This document shows positions 1 through 9,300 of a DNA stretch of 20,545 nucleotides, one piece after another (position 1 is the first letter of the stretch; every line of letters starts with the position of its first letter). The stretch is from Isoetes engelmannii (Eukaryota; Streptophyta; Lycopodiopsida; Isoetales; Isoetaceae). Made by a program: the position numbers and the translations under genes. The stretch is taken from positions 1 through 20,545 of the forward strand of contig JAANSK020281602.1 of NCBI GenBank assembly GCA_011763485.2, given 5' to 3'. The notes below the pieces were generated by a model. That model was not told the origin of the DNA and did no database searches. It saw only the letters and a list, made by a program, of their open reading frames with translations.

Positions 1-47
1 CCAAAAACCTAAAGAATACATTATCTCCATGAATTGAGAAGATTCTA

Positions 48-683
48 TTGGTTGGACCTGTTTATTATTCCACCAATAAATCTGCTTCAAACGACATTTG
101 GAGAAAAACATATCTTAATGATCCTGAGATTGCTAATAATTATTTTAGTGCCCCTGAAATAATAAAAGCAAACTTCAATTTTGATCCAAGATTCAAAACA
201 AGAAACTCATGGGATCAAACTGAAATGAAAACTAATTGGGTAGTAATTCCTGGAGAAGATTGGTCTAGCACCAAAAATATACTTCAAAACTTGAATACCT
301 TTATTAATCAAGCTATGCATAGCCTTGACCCACTTGTTTATCAACAAGCTAAATATTGCAAGCTACTGGAACTGATCATCCAATCACATAGCCGTGCTAA
401 AAATACTCTTATCAATATTAATCCAAACCAAACAAGCAAAAAAACCATGATGGATACTGCATTATTCCTTAAAGCAAATCATGTACCAGCTATTCACATG
501 GCATTATTTGAAAAGATGGCGGAATTTGGCTTTCTTATAAAAGCTTCACCAGCATACTATGATGTCAAACTTGTAGCTGGAGGCAAAAGAAAACAACAAA
601 TTTACATTTTCTATCAAAACTACAAGCACATTCATTTGCTAAAGAGAGTGTGGAGCGCATGCTCCACACTAAAGGGGGAATAA
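48..683 (+). CDS. Unrecognised 211-codon open frame, 5' end uncertain
   Basis: This is the longest uninterrupted open frame at the left of the window, and I do not recognise its family. The product is rich in Asn, Lys, Tyr and Ile. It has blocks such as 'NWVVIPGEDW' (around residue 64), 'DPLVYQQAKYCKLLELII' (around 94) and 'MMDTALFLKANHVPAIHMAL' (around 133), and ends in a basic stretch. The frame opens at TTG rather than ATG. In the same frame upstream there is a stop at 30-32 and then more open codons back to the window edge, so the true beginning may be an exon boundary or lie outside the window. No signal peptide or membrane segment is visible. A perfect 10-bp inverted repeat sits in its last codons, and an acidic open stretch follows directly in another frame. 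It could be a mobile-element protein or a decayed host gene. Confidence 0.45.
   Translation: MVGPVYYSTNKSASNDIWRKTYLNDPEIANNYFSAPEIIKANFNFDPRFKTRNSWDQTEMKTNWVVIPGEDWSSTKNILQNLNTFINQAMHSLDPLVYQQAKYCKLLELIIQSHSRAKNTLININPNQTSKKTMMDTALFLKANHVPAIHMALFEKMAEFGFLIKASPAYYDVKLVAGGKRKQQIYIFYQNYKHIHLLKRVWSACSTLKGE
647..670. repeat. Perfect 10-bp hairpin with GCAT loop
   Basis: AGTGTGGAGC and its exact reverse complement flank the 4-base loop GCAT. The hairpin falls in the last codons of the 211-codon frame and is followed by a purine run (AAAGGGGGAA, 671-680). Confidence 0.8.
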
Positions 684-819
684 TCATGATAATGAGGACG
701 ATGAAAACGAGCTTAACTTGACTTTTGATGAAGATCTCAAAGATGTAAGTGACAACGAAGTTGAGGATTATGGTGGACATTTTAAACGCAAAAGAAGACA
801 TGAAGCTAGTAACAAGTAG
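679..819 (+). CDS. Acidic/basic open stretch after the 211-codon frame
   Basis: This open stretch of about 46 codons looks protein-coding by composition. An Asp/Glu/Asn-rich half ('NEDDENELNLTFDEDL') is followed by 'DNEVEDYGGHFKRKRRHE' and a TAG stop. It begins where the preceding open frame ends but lies in a different frame, and its relation to that frame is not resolved. I do not recognise a family. An acidic tail followed by a basic cluster could be a nuclear protein's C-terminus. Confidence 0.3.
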   Translation, partial: NNHDNEDDENELNLTFDEDLKDVSDNEVEDYGGHFKRKRRHEASNK

Positions 820-1348
820 CAGTACCATGCAAATCCAGTGAAGACTTTAGAAGATGCTACATAATTGTCATTATTATTATTATTATTATGTTGTAGTAGA
901 AACTTAATTTGTAATAGAATATAAAAATAATGGCTTTTTAAGCCTTGAACAATTAGAAATGACATGGAAGGATCTGAAAACACACTTTGTGGGAGGCTAT
1001 ATAAAGGCCCCAGGCTTGTTGTAAGAGAGACGCTTCTTGAGAATAAAAGTGTTTTTTGGATAACCTCTTGCAACCGTGAATGTTTTGATTGTCTTGTACT
1101 TTGATTGAATTCTATAAAGTGGAAACATTCGGTGATAAAATAATAATAATAACATGAACAAAAACTACTTCAAGAAGACAAAATATTCATTTTAGGCAAC
1201 GGCACATGCCATTATTCCTTCCTTTTGTCATTCCGACGACCGATTCAAGCTAATACTACTTCGACAGTTACTCTAATCTCATTATTTCCCAATTTCGATC
1301 TACTTAGAGGTCTCTATAGCTTGAAAGACTTATTTTAGAGTACTCAAA
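820..1348 (+). other. AT-rich stretch with TTA microsatellite and LTR-like promoter/poly(A) signals
   Basis: No gene is seen here. A (TTA)n run lies at 871-889. At 998-1007 there is a good TATA box (TATATAAAGG), followed 35 bases later by AATAAA at 1042-1047 and a G/T-rich stretch. A TATA box and poly(A) signal this close together are typical of the end of a plant LTR. This could be a solo or partial fossil LTR ending near 1115, but I found no second copy and no clear TG/CA borders, so this is an inference. From about 1190 to 1348 the sequence is leader-like, with an in-frame stop (1322-1324) before the ATG at 1349. Confidence 0.3.
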
Positions 1349-1420
1349 ATGACTTTGAAAACTTTCGAGATTGGAGAATCCAGCATTGATCGCATTGCTG
1401 CCTGGCTAGAAAATGATTTG
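1349..1420 (+). CDS. Candidate orphan first exon (24 codons plus splice donor)
   Basis: An ATG in fair context (CTCAAAATGA), with an in-frame stop 25 bases upstream, opens 24 codons ('MTLKTFEIGESSIDRIAAWL' then ENDL). These end exactly at a consensus donor, TTTG|GTATGTGG, in phase 0. No acceptor or second exon could be assigned, because the next recognisable sequence is a Copia remnant. I do not recognise the peptide. It may be a stranded exon or chance. Confidence 0.2.
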
Positions 1421-1459
1421 GTATGTGGATCTTTGCATTCAAGTCCTACTTTGATTTAA

Positions 1460-2361
1460 ACTTTTGCTTCGCGAGATTAAATATTCACTGGGTGAGAGAC
1501 AGTGGGTGAGAGACAGTGAACAGCTATCGGCCGAGTTCCAGATGTATGACATGGGGGAGGTGCACCACTTCCTTGGAATTCAAATCATTCGAGACCGCAA
1601 AAATGGATGGATGAAGTTAAGTCAAGCACGCTATATTGATGATATCTTGAATAGGTTTGGAATGGATCAAGCTAATCCTGCAGCAACACCTATGGAATTC
1701 ATACATAAATGATATGTCCTCTTCCACAGCAAGAGAGGGATGCAATGAAGGTTGTTCCATATAGACATGCAATTGGCTCCCTGAATTATTTGGCACTTTA
1801 CACGAGGCCAGACATAGCATATTCAGTTGGAGTATTGAGCCAATTTTTGAATAGTCCAGGACACCTTCATTGGCTTGCTGTCAAAAGAATAATGAGATAT
1901 ATTGGAGGAACCAAGAATTACGATCCACTTCAGCATTCGTATTCTATTTGGAAAATTGTCTTATCTCTTGGAAGAGTAAAAAGCAACTTATAGTTGCACT
2001 ATCAAGCACTGAAGCCGAGTACATAGGTGCTACTTCTGCAGCACAAGAAGTAATATGGTTAAGAGAATTACTAAGGGGAACCATGCTTCCGCAAGGAGGA
2101 CCTACCATTCTCTATTGTGACAACAAGAGTGCTGTGGAGTTAGCCTATTCTTCCAACTATCATGCAAGAACGAGACACATTGACACCAGATATCACTTTA
2201 TCCGTGAGCAAGTAAAAAATGGAGTAACTTGCTCTATTGTCCAACAGAAGACACGACAGCAGATTTGCTGTCAAAGTCACTCTCTCGAGATAAGTTAGAC
2301 TGTTTTCGTGAGCAATTGAAAATATGTTCAGAAGACAGCCGTCAGCTAGAGTCTGGCTGAT
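1460..2361 (+). mobile_element. Copia (Ty1/copia) fossil: end of reverse transcriptase and RNase H
   Basis: Clear Copia pol motifs occur on the plus strand. The RT end has 'MYDMGEVHHFLGIQIIRD' with 'LSQARYIDDILNRFGM' and 'TPMEF' after it. The RT-RNase H linker has 'YRHAIGSLNYLALYTRPDIA'. RNase H has 'ALSSTEAEYIGATSAAQEV' and 'HIDTRYHFIREQV'. The copy is 5'-incomplete, with no gag, protease or integrase seen next to it. It is broken, with several breaks across frames, and no flanking LTR was found. It looks old. Confidence 0.9.
1489..1516 (+). repeat. 14-bp tandem duplication
   Basis: TGGGTGAGAGACAG occurs twice in direct succession at the left edge of the Copia remnant. Confidence 0.8.
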
Positions 2362-3322
2362 GGGTCACATTCTGATAACGAAGACAGGTTAAAGAAGAAA
2401 CAGTCTAATAAAAAGTAGCATGTCTGGCCTAGGGTTCTTGACCCTCTGACAACGATCCATGTTGGCTTTCTCTTGTATTACAGATTAACAGATGATGCAA
2501 GCCTTACTGGCAACTAAAAAGGCTGAAGGGTTTGGTAAAGAAAGGGACTAAAAGAACAGAAAATAGTGGCTGTAAACCTAGATGATACAGATCAAAATCC
2601 TGTTTGATTCTTGGCATTATTCAGATAGCTTGAATCTACTGCACAAACACCATAGGATTCTCTTCGATAGTCCAAGCTACATCAACAAGGCCAATCACTA
2701 CAACCATGTTCAATGTCTGCAACAGATGACGCTTCAGATCCGGGTGCTTCACTCCGATGCTGGGCGCAGAGTCCTCCTGATCCAGCCGCACCAAGACCCA
2801 AATCCGGCTCCTCCGGATGATTCCCCCTGTTTCGATCCGATCCTCCTCCAGCAAAGGACCTCCGATTCTTGCTCTTGCACTTTCGATTCCCTCTCTTTGC
2901 AAACGAATTCTGCATTCGGCAAAGCCCCTTTCAGTCTGAATCTGTCAAATCTTGAACAGCCTCCTCTTTGATCTCTCGAATACCTTCACCTAGATAAATC
3001 CGGTAATATCTGTTCTGCGATATCCAGCTGACCGATTCTGTAACACGATTCCTCCTCTTCTCACCTCAAGGCCGTCTCTATCCATCCTTTTTCAGCTCTG
3101 TTCCTATCCTCGTTCACGCATCTTGCAAAGAGGAAAATGTAAACTATCCGAAGGTAAGTTATTTCTTAGGGCGGAAATATTAGCATCTTTTCGTAAGGCA
3201 AATATATTACAATCAAACTGAAATTATATATTTTTGGGTCCTGCCCCCAACCACCTTACAATAAATGCGACTGGGGCGCCTTTGAGCTTGAAACATATTT
3301 GTTCTAAGACTAGTGTGTTAAA
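2362..3322. other. No gene recognised; pyrimidine-rich leader-like stretch with splice donor
   Basis: 2362-2580 follows the Copia RNase H region, and no clear polypurine tract or LTR start could be fixed. From about 2790 to 3120 the plus strand is rich in C and T, like a plant 5' leader. It runs to a consensus donor, CCGAAG|GTAAGTTA, with the junction after 3153. A plus-strand open frame at 2582-2971 is low-complexity and overlaps minus-strand open frames, so I do not call it a gene. From 3154 to the inverted repeat nothing else is visible. Confidence 0.3.
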
Positions 3323-3445
3323 CAAGCCTTAAAATTGAACGGTGGTATCTCCATTTTATAGAAGGGCAACTTTTGGAGTTGTCGTTCCTTCCTGTTGAAG
3401 GGCAATTTTGTCACGATGCTATTCATTTGAAGGTTAATTTATTCC

Positions 3446-4083
3446 TCAGCCATTCACTAGAAAAATTTGCAACTGTAAGAAACAAGCACATCTTTGATAC
3501 AAAAGCAAAAATACTTCATGTATACTTCGTATATAAAGTTTAAAAGCCTTCCTATTAGTATTCAGAATAATAATGATCATGTCATAGTCTGCATCTGCCA
3601 CGTCAGGTGATGATAATGATAAGAACATCAAAGTTTCAAGGATTTTCCGATTCAAAGATTCTCGATCGTCATCCTTTATCAAGTTTTGCCTCCAAAATCC
3701 ACGTTGACATTCTAAGAAGATGCTGGAAAAACTAGAATTGCTTGCCATAACCTCATCACATCATCATAGAAATCGAAATAGAAATCACAAGTCCTACAAG
3801 CACTTGTAATCTTATCACAAATGAATATGCTTGCTCTTTGCACTTTTCAATATCAAGAAATGCATATTTTCCTTCCCAAAAGTTGTTGCATAAAGTGGTA
3901 GTCCACTTATGTGTTTGGTCTTCCGTTTCTTTTGAATCCATAGGGTATTCATTTGTGGAGAATAATTTTGTGCTTGCTAACAAATCTTCCCCTCGATTAG
4001 CAAATCGTTGCTTCAAACATGATGTAACTTTCGTCACAAATTTTTGGCCAACTTTGACACACGAGGCAATTGTATCTCCAAAT
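3446..4083 (-). pseudogene. hAT transposase C-terminal fragment, left arm (broken)
   Basis: On the minus strand the C-terminal hAT dimerisation region is readable: 'ECQRGFWRQNLIKDDDRESL' followed by a Leu-rich helix ('ILETLMFLSLSSPDV'), the counterpart of the right-arm copy. Upstream sequence ('FVTKVTSCLKQRFANRGEDL', 'KYAFLDIEKCKEQAYSFV') is also shared. Relative to the right arm, this copy lacks about 38 bases near 3803, which shifts the frame. It also carries about 85 extra bases near 3465-3565, which replace the normal C-terminus. The N-terminal BED finger and the catalytic acidic residues were not found. It is a non-functional DNA transposon remnant. Confidence 0.8.
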
Positions 4084-4086
4084 GAG

Positions 4087-4607
4087 GACAATTGCAGACG
4101 GTTCGAGCAGATTGTTGGAGCAAACCAAAGCACACAGTTTGGAGCAAACCAGTTTGAAGCATACAGTTGGGGGCAACAATATGTCCTACACAAACAAGAA
4201 TATGTACTTGTGAACAAAGAAAACACACAAACATACTTCACGACCTAATTCATAGCAATATTGTCATCTTTGTTCAACTGGTCGGGCAAGGCTCGAGCGA
4301 GGTGTCTGCATGGACAACAATGTTAGCGGCCTGGGAGATCTTGCTCATCTCTTTCTCATGATTAGACTCAACCACGTCTTCTATGTTCTCTTCAGTGTCC
4401 CAAAACCTCTTCATCATTCTGCCAATCTTCTCCGCTCGCACAATGCCAGGTGGTGTGCCTCCACATGTTGCTGGGATATAAAAGCACAATTCATAGGCAA
4501 CATCCAAGCAACTCAACATGAAATTCTGCGTCCTCAACATGGCTGCTACATCTTGCTCCAACATGGCTGACACCTGCCATCCCCCATGATATAATATAAA
4601 GTGGCGG
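4087..4607. other. Spacer of the hAT inverted repeat
   Basis: This sequence has no counterpart in either arm. At 4115-4168 there are two imperfect tandem copies of a unit beginning TTGGAGCAAACCA and ending ACAGTT. The rest is covered mainly by a minus-strand open frame (4274-4654). Confidence 0.6.
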
Positions 4608-4654
4608 GTCTTCATTTGGAGATACAAATTGCCTCGCATATCAAAGTTGACCAA
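4274..4654 (-). CDS. Unrecognised 126-codon open frame in the inverted-repeat spacer
   Basis: This minus-strand frame starts inside the right arm (antisense to the transposase) and continues through the spacer. The spacer-encoded part looks coding: 'MLEQDVAAMLRTQNFMLSCL', then 'CGGTPPGIVRAEKIGRMMKR' and an acidic, amphipathic stretch ('DTEENIEDVVESNHEKEM') that could form a helix. I do not recognise it. It may be an N-terminal part of a transposon-associated protein or a piece of an insertion. The first ATG lies in the arm, so the start is doubtful. Confidence 0.3.
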   Translation of the reverse strand: MVNFDMRGNLYLQMKTRHFILYHGGWQVSAMLEQDVAAMLRTQNFMLSCLDVAYELCFYIPATCGGTPPGIVRAEKIGRMMKRFWDTEENIEDVVESNHEKEMSKISQAANIVVHADTSLEPCPTS

Positions 4655-4734
4655 GAATTTGTGAAGAAAGTTATATCATGTTTGAAGCAAATATTTGCTA
4701 ATCGAGGGGAAGATTTGTAATCTCGAAGGGAAAT

Positions 4735-5109
4735 ATGCATTTCTTAATTGAAAAGTGCAAAAAACAAGCATATTCATTTGTGGTAAGATTACAAGTGCAA
4801 CAAAGTCGTAAGAACATGAAGACTTTATCGGATGCTTGTAGGACTTGTGATTTTTATTTTGATCTCTATGATGATGTGATGAAGTTATGGCAAGCAATTC
4901 TAGTTCTTCCAGCATCTTCTGTAGAATGTGAACGTGGATTTCGGAGGCAAAACCTAATAAGGGATGACAATCGACAATCTTTGAATCTGAAAACTCTTGA
5001 AACTTTGTTGTTCTTATCATTATCATCACCTGACGTGGCAGATGCAGACTATGACATGATCATCATTAATTTTAGTGAATGGATGAGAAAAAAATTAACC
5101 TTCAAATAA
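4735..5109 (+). pseudogene. hAT transposase C-terminal fragment, right arm
   Basis: The hAT-family C-terminal dimerisation domain is well preserved: 'LWQAILVLPASSVECERGFR' followed by 'RQNLIRDDNRQSLNLKTLET' and the helix 'LLFLSLSSPDVADAD', with a natural stop after 'SEWMRKKLTFK'. In this family the Cys-Glu-Arg-Gly-Phe block and the following helix mediate transposase dimerisation. About 124 codons are open, far shorter than a complete hAT transposase (usually 600-800 residues). The BED zinc finger and the catalytic core are absent, and about 100 bases present in the left arm (around 3880-3980) are missing. It could still be translated as a small dimerisation-only peptide, but no promoter is visible. 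Confidence 0.85.
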
Positions 5110-5144
5110 ATGGCATCATGACAAAATTGCCCTTCACTATAAAC

Positions 5145-5163
5145 GGCAACTCCAAAAGTTGCC
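5145..5163. repeat. 7-bp hairpin in hAT 3' flank
   Basis: GGCAACT-CCAAA-AGTTGCC forms a perfect small stem. A near-identical hairpin (GGCAACT...AGTTGTC) occurs at the matching place in the left arm, so it belongs to the subterminal region of the hAT element. Confidence 0.6.
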
Positions 5164-5206
5164 CTTCTATAAAATTGAGATACTACCATTCAATTTTAAG
5201 GCTTGA

Positions 5207-5686
5207 CATTGAGCCCTCCACGTAACCTAATACACCTTGTGTTGTGCCATATATTTACACCTTTATCCTTTAATATCTTTTCCCTTTATACTAGCCTACC
5301 CTATATATTTATATGTCATATCCTTTATTTTCCCTTCTAATAAAGATCTTAAAAATTCGTTTCAAATATTCTTTTGTTTGAATCGTACATCCAGCTTGGC
5401 ATTTATTAGCTACACTCGAATATTCTATATTGCTACCCTTAAGTATGTCTAGTTAATTATATGATTCGTTACGGGGTAATTTTGAAAAATGTATGCTCGG
5501 GTGGAAGCAATTACTGCCAATTTCAGACCTATATTATTTCCTGTAATGTCCTGTGGTGCATTCATGGGGCAATTCCTCTTCAGATGTCACGTGGTGAGTG
5601 TATATTAGGCCACATCATCGCGCAATTACCTCCACTCTAACATTATGTAAGGTGAATGTTCCCCTGCACAACATTTCTGGAGGTGC
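5207..5686. other. No gene recognised
   Basis: AT-rich sequence to about 5460, then mixed sequence. No coding signal, RNA gene or repeat was recognised. Confidence 0.6.
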
Positions 5687-5772
5687 GGGCTTGACGAGCT
5701 CATTAGCGGGCGAACCCGGGTTTGACGAGCCCGTTAACGGGCTTGGTTCGCCCTAACGGGCTCATCAAGCCC
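5687..5772. repeat. GC-rich foldback with three copies of a GAGCCCGTTA-type motif
   Basis: The outer arms (5687-5716 and 5745-5772) start with GGGCTTGA and pair over about 30 bases with three mismatches and one 2-base indel, sharing GGCGAACC at their inner ends. The loop holds a third copy of the motif, which is itself a perfect 14-bp palindrome (GCCCGTTAACGGGC, 5729-5742). The island is much richer in GC than its surroundings. Confidence 0.8.
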
Positions 5773-6162
5773 TTACCCATAAATGTCTTACAGAGAAACA
5801 TACCCCTATAAAAAAATTGTTGATTTCCACGTCCCCCACGTCCCTAAATTCTGAAATTTGAAATGCATCATTTCGTCTATCTTGTACCTTCCACGAATCA
5901 ATATGCACTGTGCACTATCTGTTCAATCTCCCGTCAATTTCCCACATACTACCAATGCTGCCCCCCACTGATTCCATCCTCGATTTTAGTCGGATCCGCT
6001 TTTGAAGTCGAATAACACATTACAGATAAATGCATTTGTATTCCTGTGCTTCCCCGGTCCAACTATCATAGTCTCAACTTAAATCTACATCTATCCCTAT
6101 ATCCTTCCATACTCGTTTAATGAGGATACAAATATGATTCTTAGCTTCCTAATTAATCAATC
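5773..6162. other. No gene recognised
   Basis: Mixed AT-rich sequence downstream of the minus-strand gene's stop codon. It would hold that gene's 3' untranslated region if the terminal exon is right. No clear AATAAA on the minus strand was fixed. Confidence 0.4.
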
Positions 6163-6344
6163 CTATAAATCAATCTGTACTAACCTGTGTACCTGTCCAA
6201 GCGCCCGTCCAAAGCTCGTCCATCCGCCCATCCAAGAGCCATCATAATGAAGAGGTGCATTGTATAAAATCTTTTGAGGCGCACGAGCACCTCCTCTTTC
6301 TCCTGCTCCACTATTTTGTGGAGGATTTTGTGGACTTTGTTTGC
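6163..6344 (-). CDS. Candidate terminal exon 13 (Gly/Gln-rich C-terminal tail)
   Basis: Acceptor AACTTTTGCAG|GCAAAC opens a coding-like stretch in exactly the phase left by exon 12. It encodes a Pro/Gln/Asn-rich start ('KQSPQNPPQNSGAGERGGAR'), then 'QKILYNAPLHYDGSWMGGWT', and stops at TAG. The tail is not part of the Lines domain that I know. It could instead be an exon of another gene. Confidence 0.4.
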
Positions 6345-9300
6345 CTGCAAAAGTTAGCCTCATGGATTTTACATTAAATCCTATACAAACTTATTGGATT
6401 TTACATCAAAGCATTTTTACCAAAAAAAATTACTGCATCTACGTATCCAAATTGGATTTTTTTAATTTTGACCGAAAATTTAGTGGAGCGATCCTCCGAA
6501 TTTTGGACCTCAAGAAGCGATTTCTATTCGGGCATTTTTCACAAGGGACAATTCGATAAATACAAAGCATTAAGCATTTTGGTATGTTGTATGTTGATCA
6601 CATCAGATAACAGATCGTATTTTAGTTGATCGGAGCTTTCTGGTTCGGGGACTTTTTTTTTTCCAATAGCCCTAACCCTAATTGAAGGGCATTTCGTAGT
6701 TTTTTTTAAAAGAAACACTCCCAGCCCTTCTTCTCCAAGTGGACTACCTCAAGTAGTACATGCATACCTTATTGTGCTTTACTACCTCATACTTATAAAT
6801 GTACCATATATATATTCTGTATAACTGCTCAACATTGCAAGATGTTGATCCCCATCAATTAAGCAAATGACAAGTAGATTCTGCATTCCAAGCTAGAGTT
6901 AAGTGAAGACATACAAGACATGGGCATACCGCAAGAATGAGCAGACTTGCTAGGAGAGAAAGAAACCTTACAGGTTGTGTTAGAATGAAAGTTACTTCAA
7001 GGTAATTACTTTAACTGCAGCAGCCTCTCATTTTGTTGGTGCTTTGAGCACCTGGCACTTGTTGGGATGGAAGATGTATTTTTCATCTTTCTTGTGCAAT
7101 TGCCCTCCCCTCATGTATGCTACCTTTGAAGAATTGCTTGGCTGCTTCAAACCTAATAGCAATAATCAAACATTGTTTAGCAACAAAACATCCTCCAACG
7201 AAAAATAGAAGTTAACTTATCCTCGATATTACATAGTTAAATTAGCAACCCAACATCCACACAGAACATATAGCTGGTGCAGATGCACGGGCTTTGATAT
7301 TACCAGATTGCTAGAGCACGTACAAGTAGTATGAGTTTGGATAATGTATTTATCAGATAACATAAAGGTCAGTTCGGATAAACCAGCTCATTGACATAAT
7401 GTAAAATGTGATATTCTTTATTTTCTGACAGCTACCTCACTCTCAAATAAAAGCTACGGTGTCCTAACTGCAGGTTGATTATGCAATTTACTTCTATATA
7501 AATTATTATTATGTAAAGCCAGGAGAAAAATTCAAGAAGTGAAAGTAAGAATATACCTTCTAAGAAGTGGACGTGGATTGTATGGGAAAACCTCTTTACC
7601 ATGCATTTTTTCAATGGCATTGGCCAACTTCTCTAAACATGCACCAGCCTTGGCAGAAGAAATGTCCCATGCTCTGCACATACCATCCACGATAAGGTTT
7701 TTTAAGAAACTCATAACACATGCACACCCAACTTCTGATCAATAAGACATACTCTTCTCTATGTTGGGATGTATGATGTTTTCTTCCAGACCTTTGAACA
7801 GGCATGCTTGAAAATATGCCTTCAGGTTTTGAATGCAGGAAGGTAGGCCAGGTTCCGACAAGAAGGCGGAGGCAACTGCACAGTACTGCAAACATGTTAG
7901 TAAACTAAATGGTAAATTGGGAATAAATGGTAAAGTGGTGGTAAAGATTACTTAGCCAGAAAGAGAAGTAAACATTTTAGATCTTAAAATAGGCTTTGCA
8001 TTGTAAGAAATAAGTCATACCTCATAAGATAGCACAAGAAGGTATCTCCTGTATTTGGTGCTATTAAAAGATCAACTAAGACGGAATAGTCATATGATAT
8101 CTGCAGACAAGAGGCATATGAAAGCGAGTTACTTGAAAGGCATTCTATAAATTGTAGCAAGACAACGTCGTTCATACCACTGCCAACAACATGTGGAAGA
8201 GTGTTAATGGAGCAAAGGTCGACTCTAGCAATTTCAATGTAGGACCACGTGCCTTACTTCTGCATACAAATTGTCAGGAAGTTAATGTTTGCTGATTAAG
8301 CGGCTTATAAGCACATCTTCATGTTTCGTATTTCAATCGGGGCAAAACATATGCCCTTCATATTCCATGACACAATGCATGCTAATTCTTGCTGCCTCAG
8401 TGTCACAGCTTTCTAAATTGATAGACTATAGGATCTAGATGAAAGTAGGAAATTGCCTTAGATTCTATTGTAAGCAATTAGATGTTCATCGGCCTTGCAT
8501 GTTTAAATATAATCAAGATACAAATCCTTTAATTTATTGGCTAATTTTAAAGCTGCTTACTCAAAACAACTTAAGGCCATTGGAAAATCCAGAAGAAGCA
8601 ATAACATTTTGATCATCATATCATCCTGCAAAAGGCCACGCTTAGATTTGAAGCCTAAAATGCTGCACATCATGTATTTTCTTGTATTATTTACAGACCT
8701 CATGACTGTAGAGTTCAATGAATGCTTGTCCTAGTTGGCTACTCAAACTGCATGGTGCTGCATGCATCATCGAAGAGATCTGCCTTTCTGCCCAATCCAT
8801 CAATATTTCTCCTGCCGCTTGTGGTGGATTTAAGTCCCTTTCAGTAGAAGTGGGCACATGTTCCATTCCCACATGCTGTGGCCCTTCCTTTTCCATAGGG
8901 GTAGACTCTGGCATGTGACTTACTGCTATAAAAACTTTAAACACCAAGTATAAGGCACGTCTTTGTAGGTGCATCGACAAAAGGACCTTTGTTTCCGAGG
9001 AAATGGCATGGCCAAGATTTGGAAGCAAAGATGATATAAAAGGAGATTCAAACAACAGCATGTTTGATGATGCCGGACATCTTTGCATGATGGAAACATT
9101 GATAATGTGCTCAACAGTAGCACCAAGACTTTCAAGGCAGCAGATGGCAAGCACTCTGCTTGTTTCAAAGTTATTTGAAAGCCTAAATAACACCATCTGT
9201 AATAAGAAACAGATACTTTTGAGCAATAATCTAGACAGTTAACTCAAAGCGCAAATAGAAACGAAGAAACAAAATATTAGCCTCTAGGAATTCATGTAAT

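Larger units (their letters stand above)
3323..5206. repeat. Large inverted repeat of hAT-transposase sequence (two arms around a spacer)
   Basis: The left arm (about 3323-4086) and right arm (about 4608-5206) are reverse complements over most of their length. In one block of about 225 bases that I aligned by eye (3575-3803 against the right arm) roughly nine bases in ten agree. The homology runs outward past the coding ends into matching 3'-flanking sequence and stops near 3323 and 5206, and inward to about 4086 and 4608. The arms differ by a few large indels. The layout is head-to-head: both transposase C-termini point outward. A transcript across it would fold into a long hairpin. Confidence 0.85.

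Noticed and set aside
871-889. TTA-repeat microsatellite as a functional signal
   Set aside because: Ordinary short microsatellite.
2582-2971. 129-codon plus-strand frame and overlapping minus-strand frames
   Set aside because: Pyrimidine-rich composition keeps several frames open at once; no family motif and no codon pattern.
3838-4248. 136-codon plus-strand frame
   Set aside because: Antisense shadow of the left-arm hAT transposase.
6669-6680. CCCTAACCCTAA telomere-like sequence
   Set aside because: Only two units with no array around it; plant telo-box-like matches this short occur by chance.
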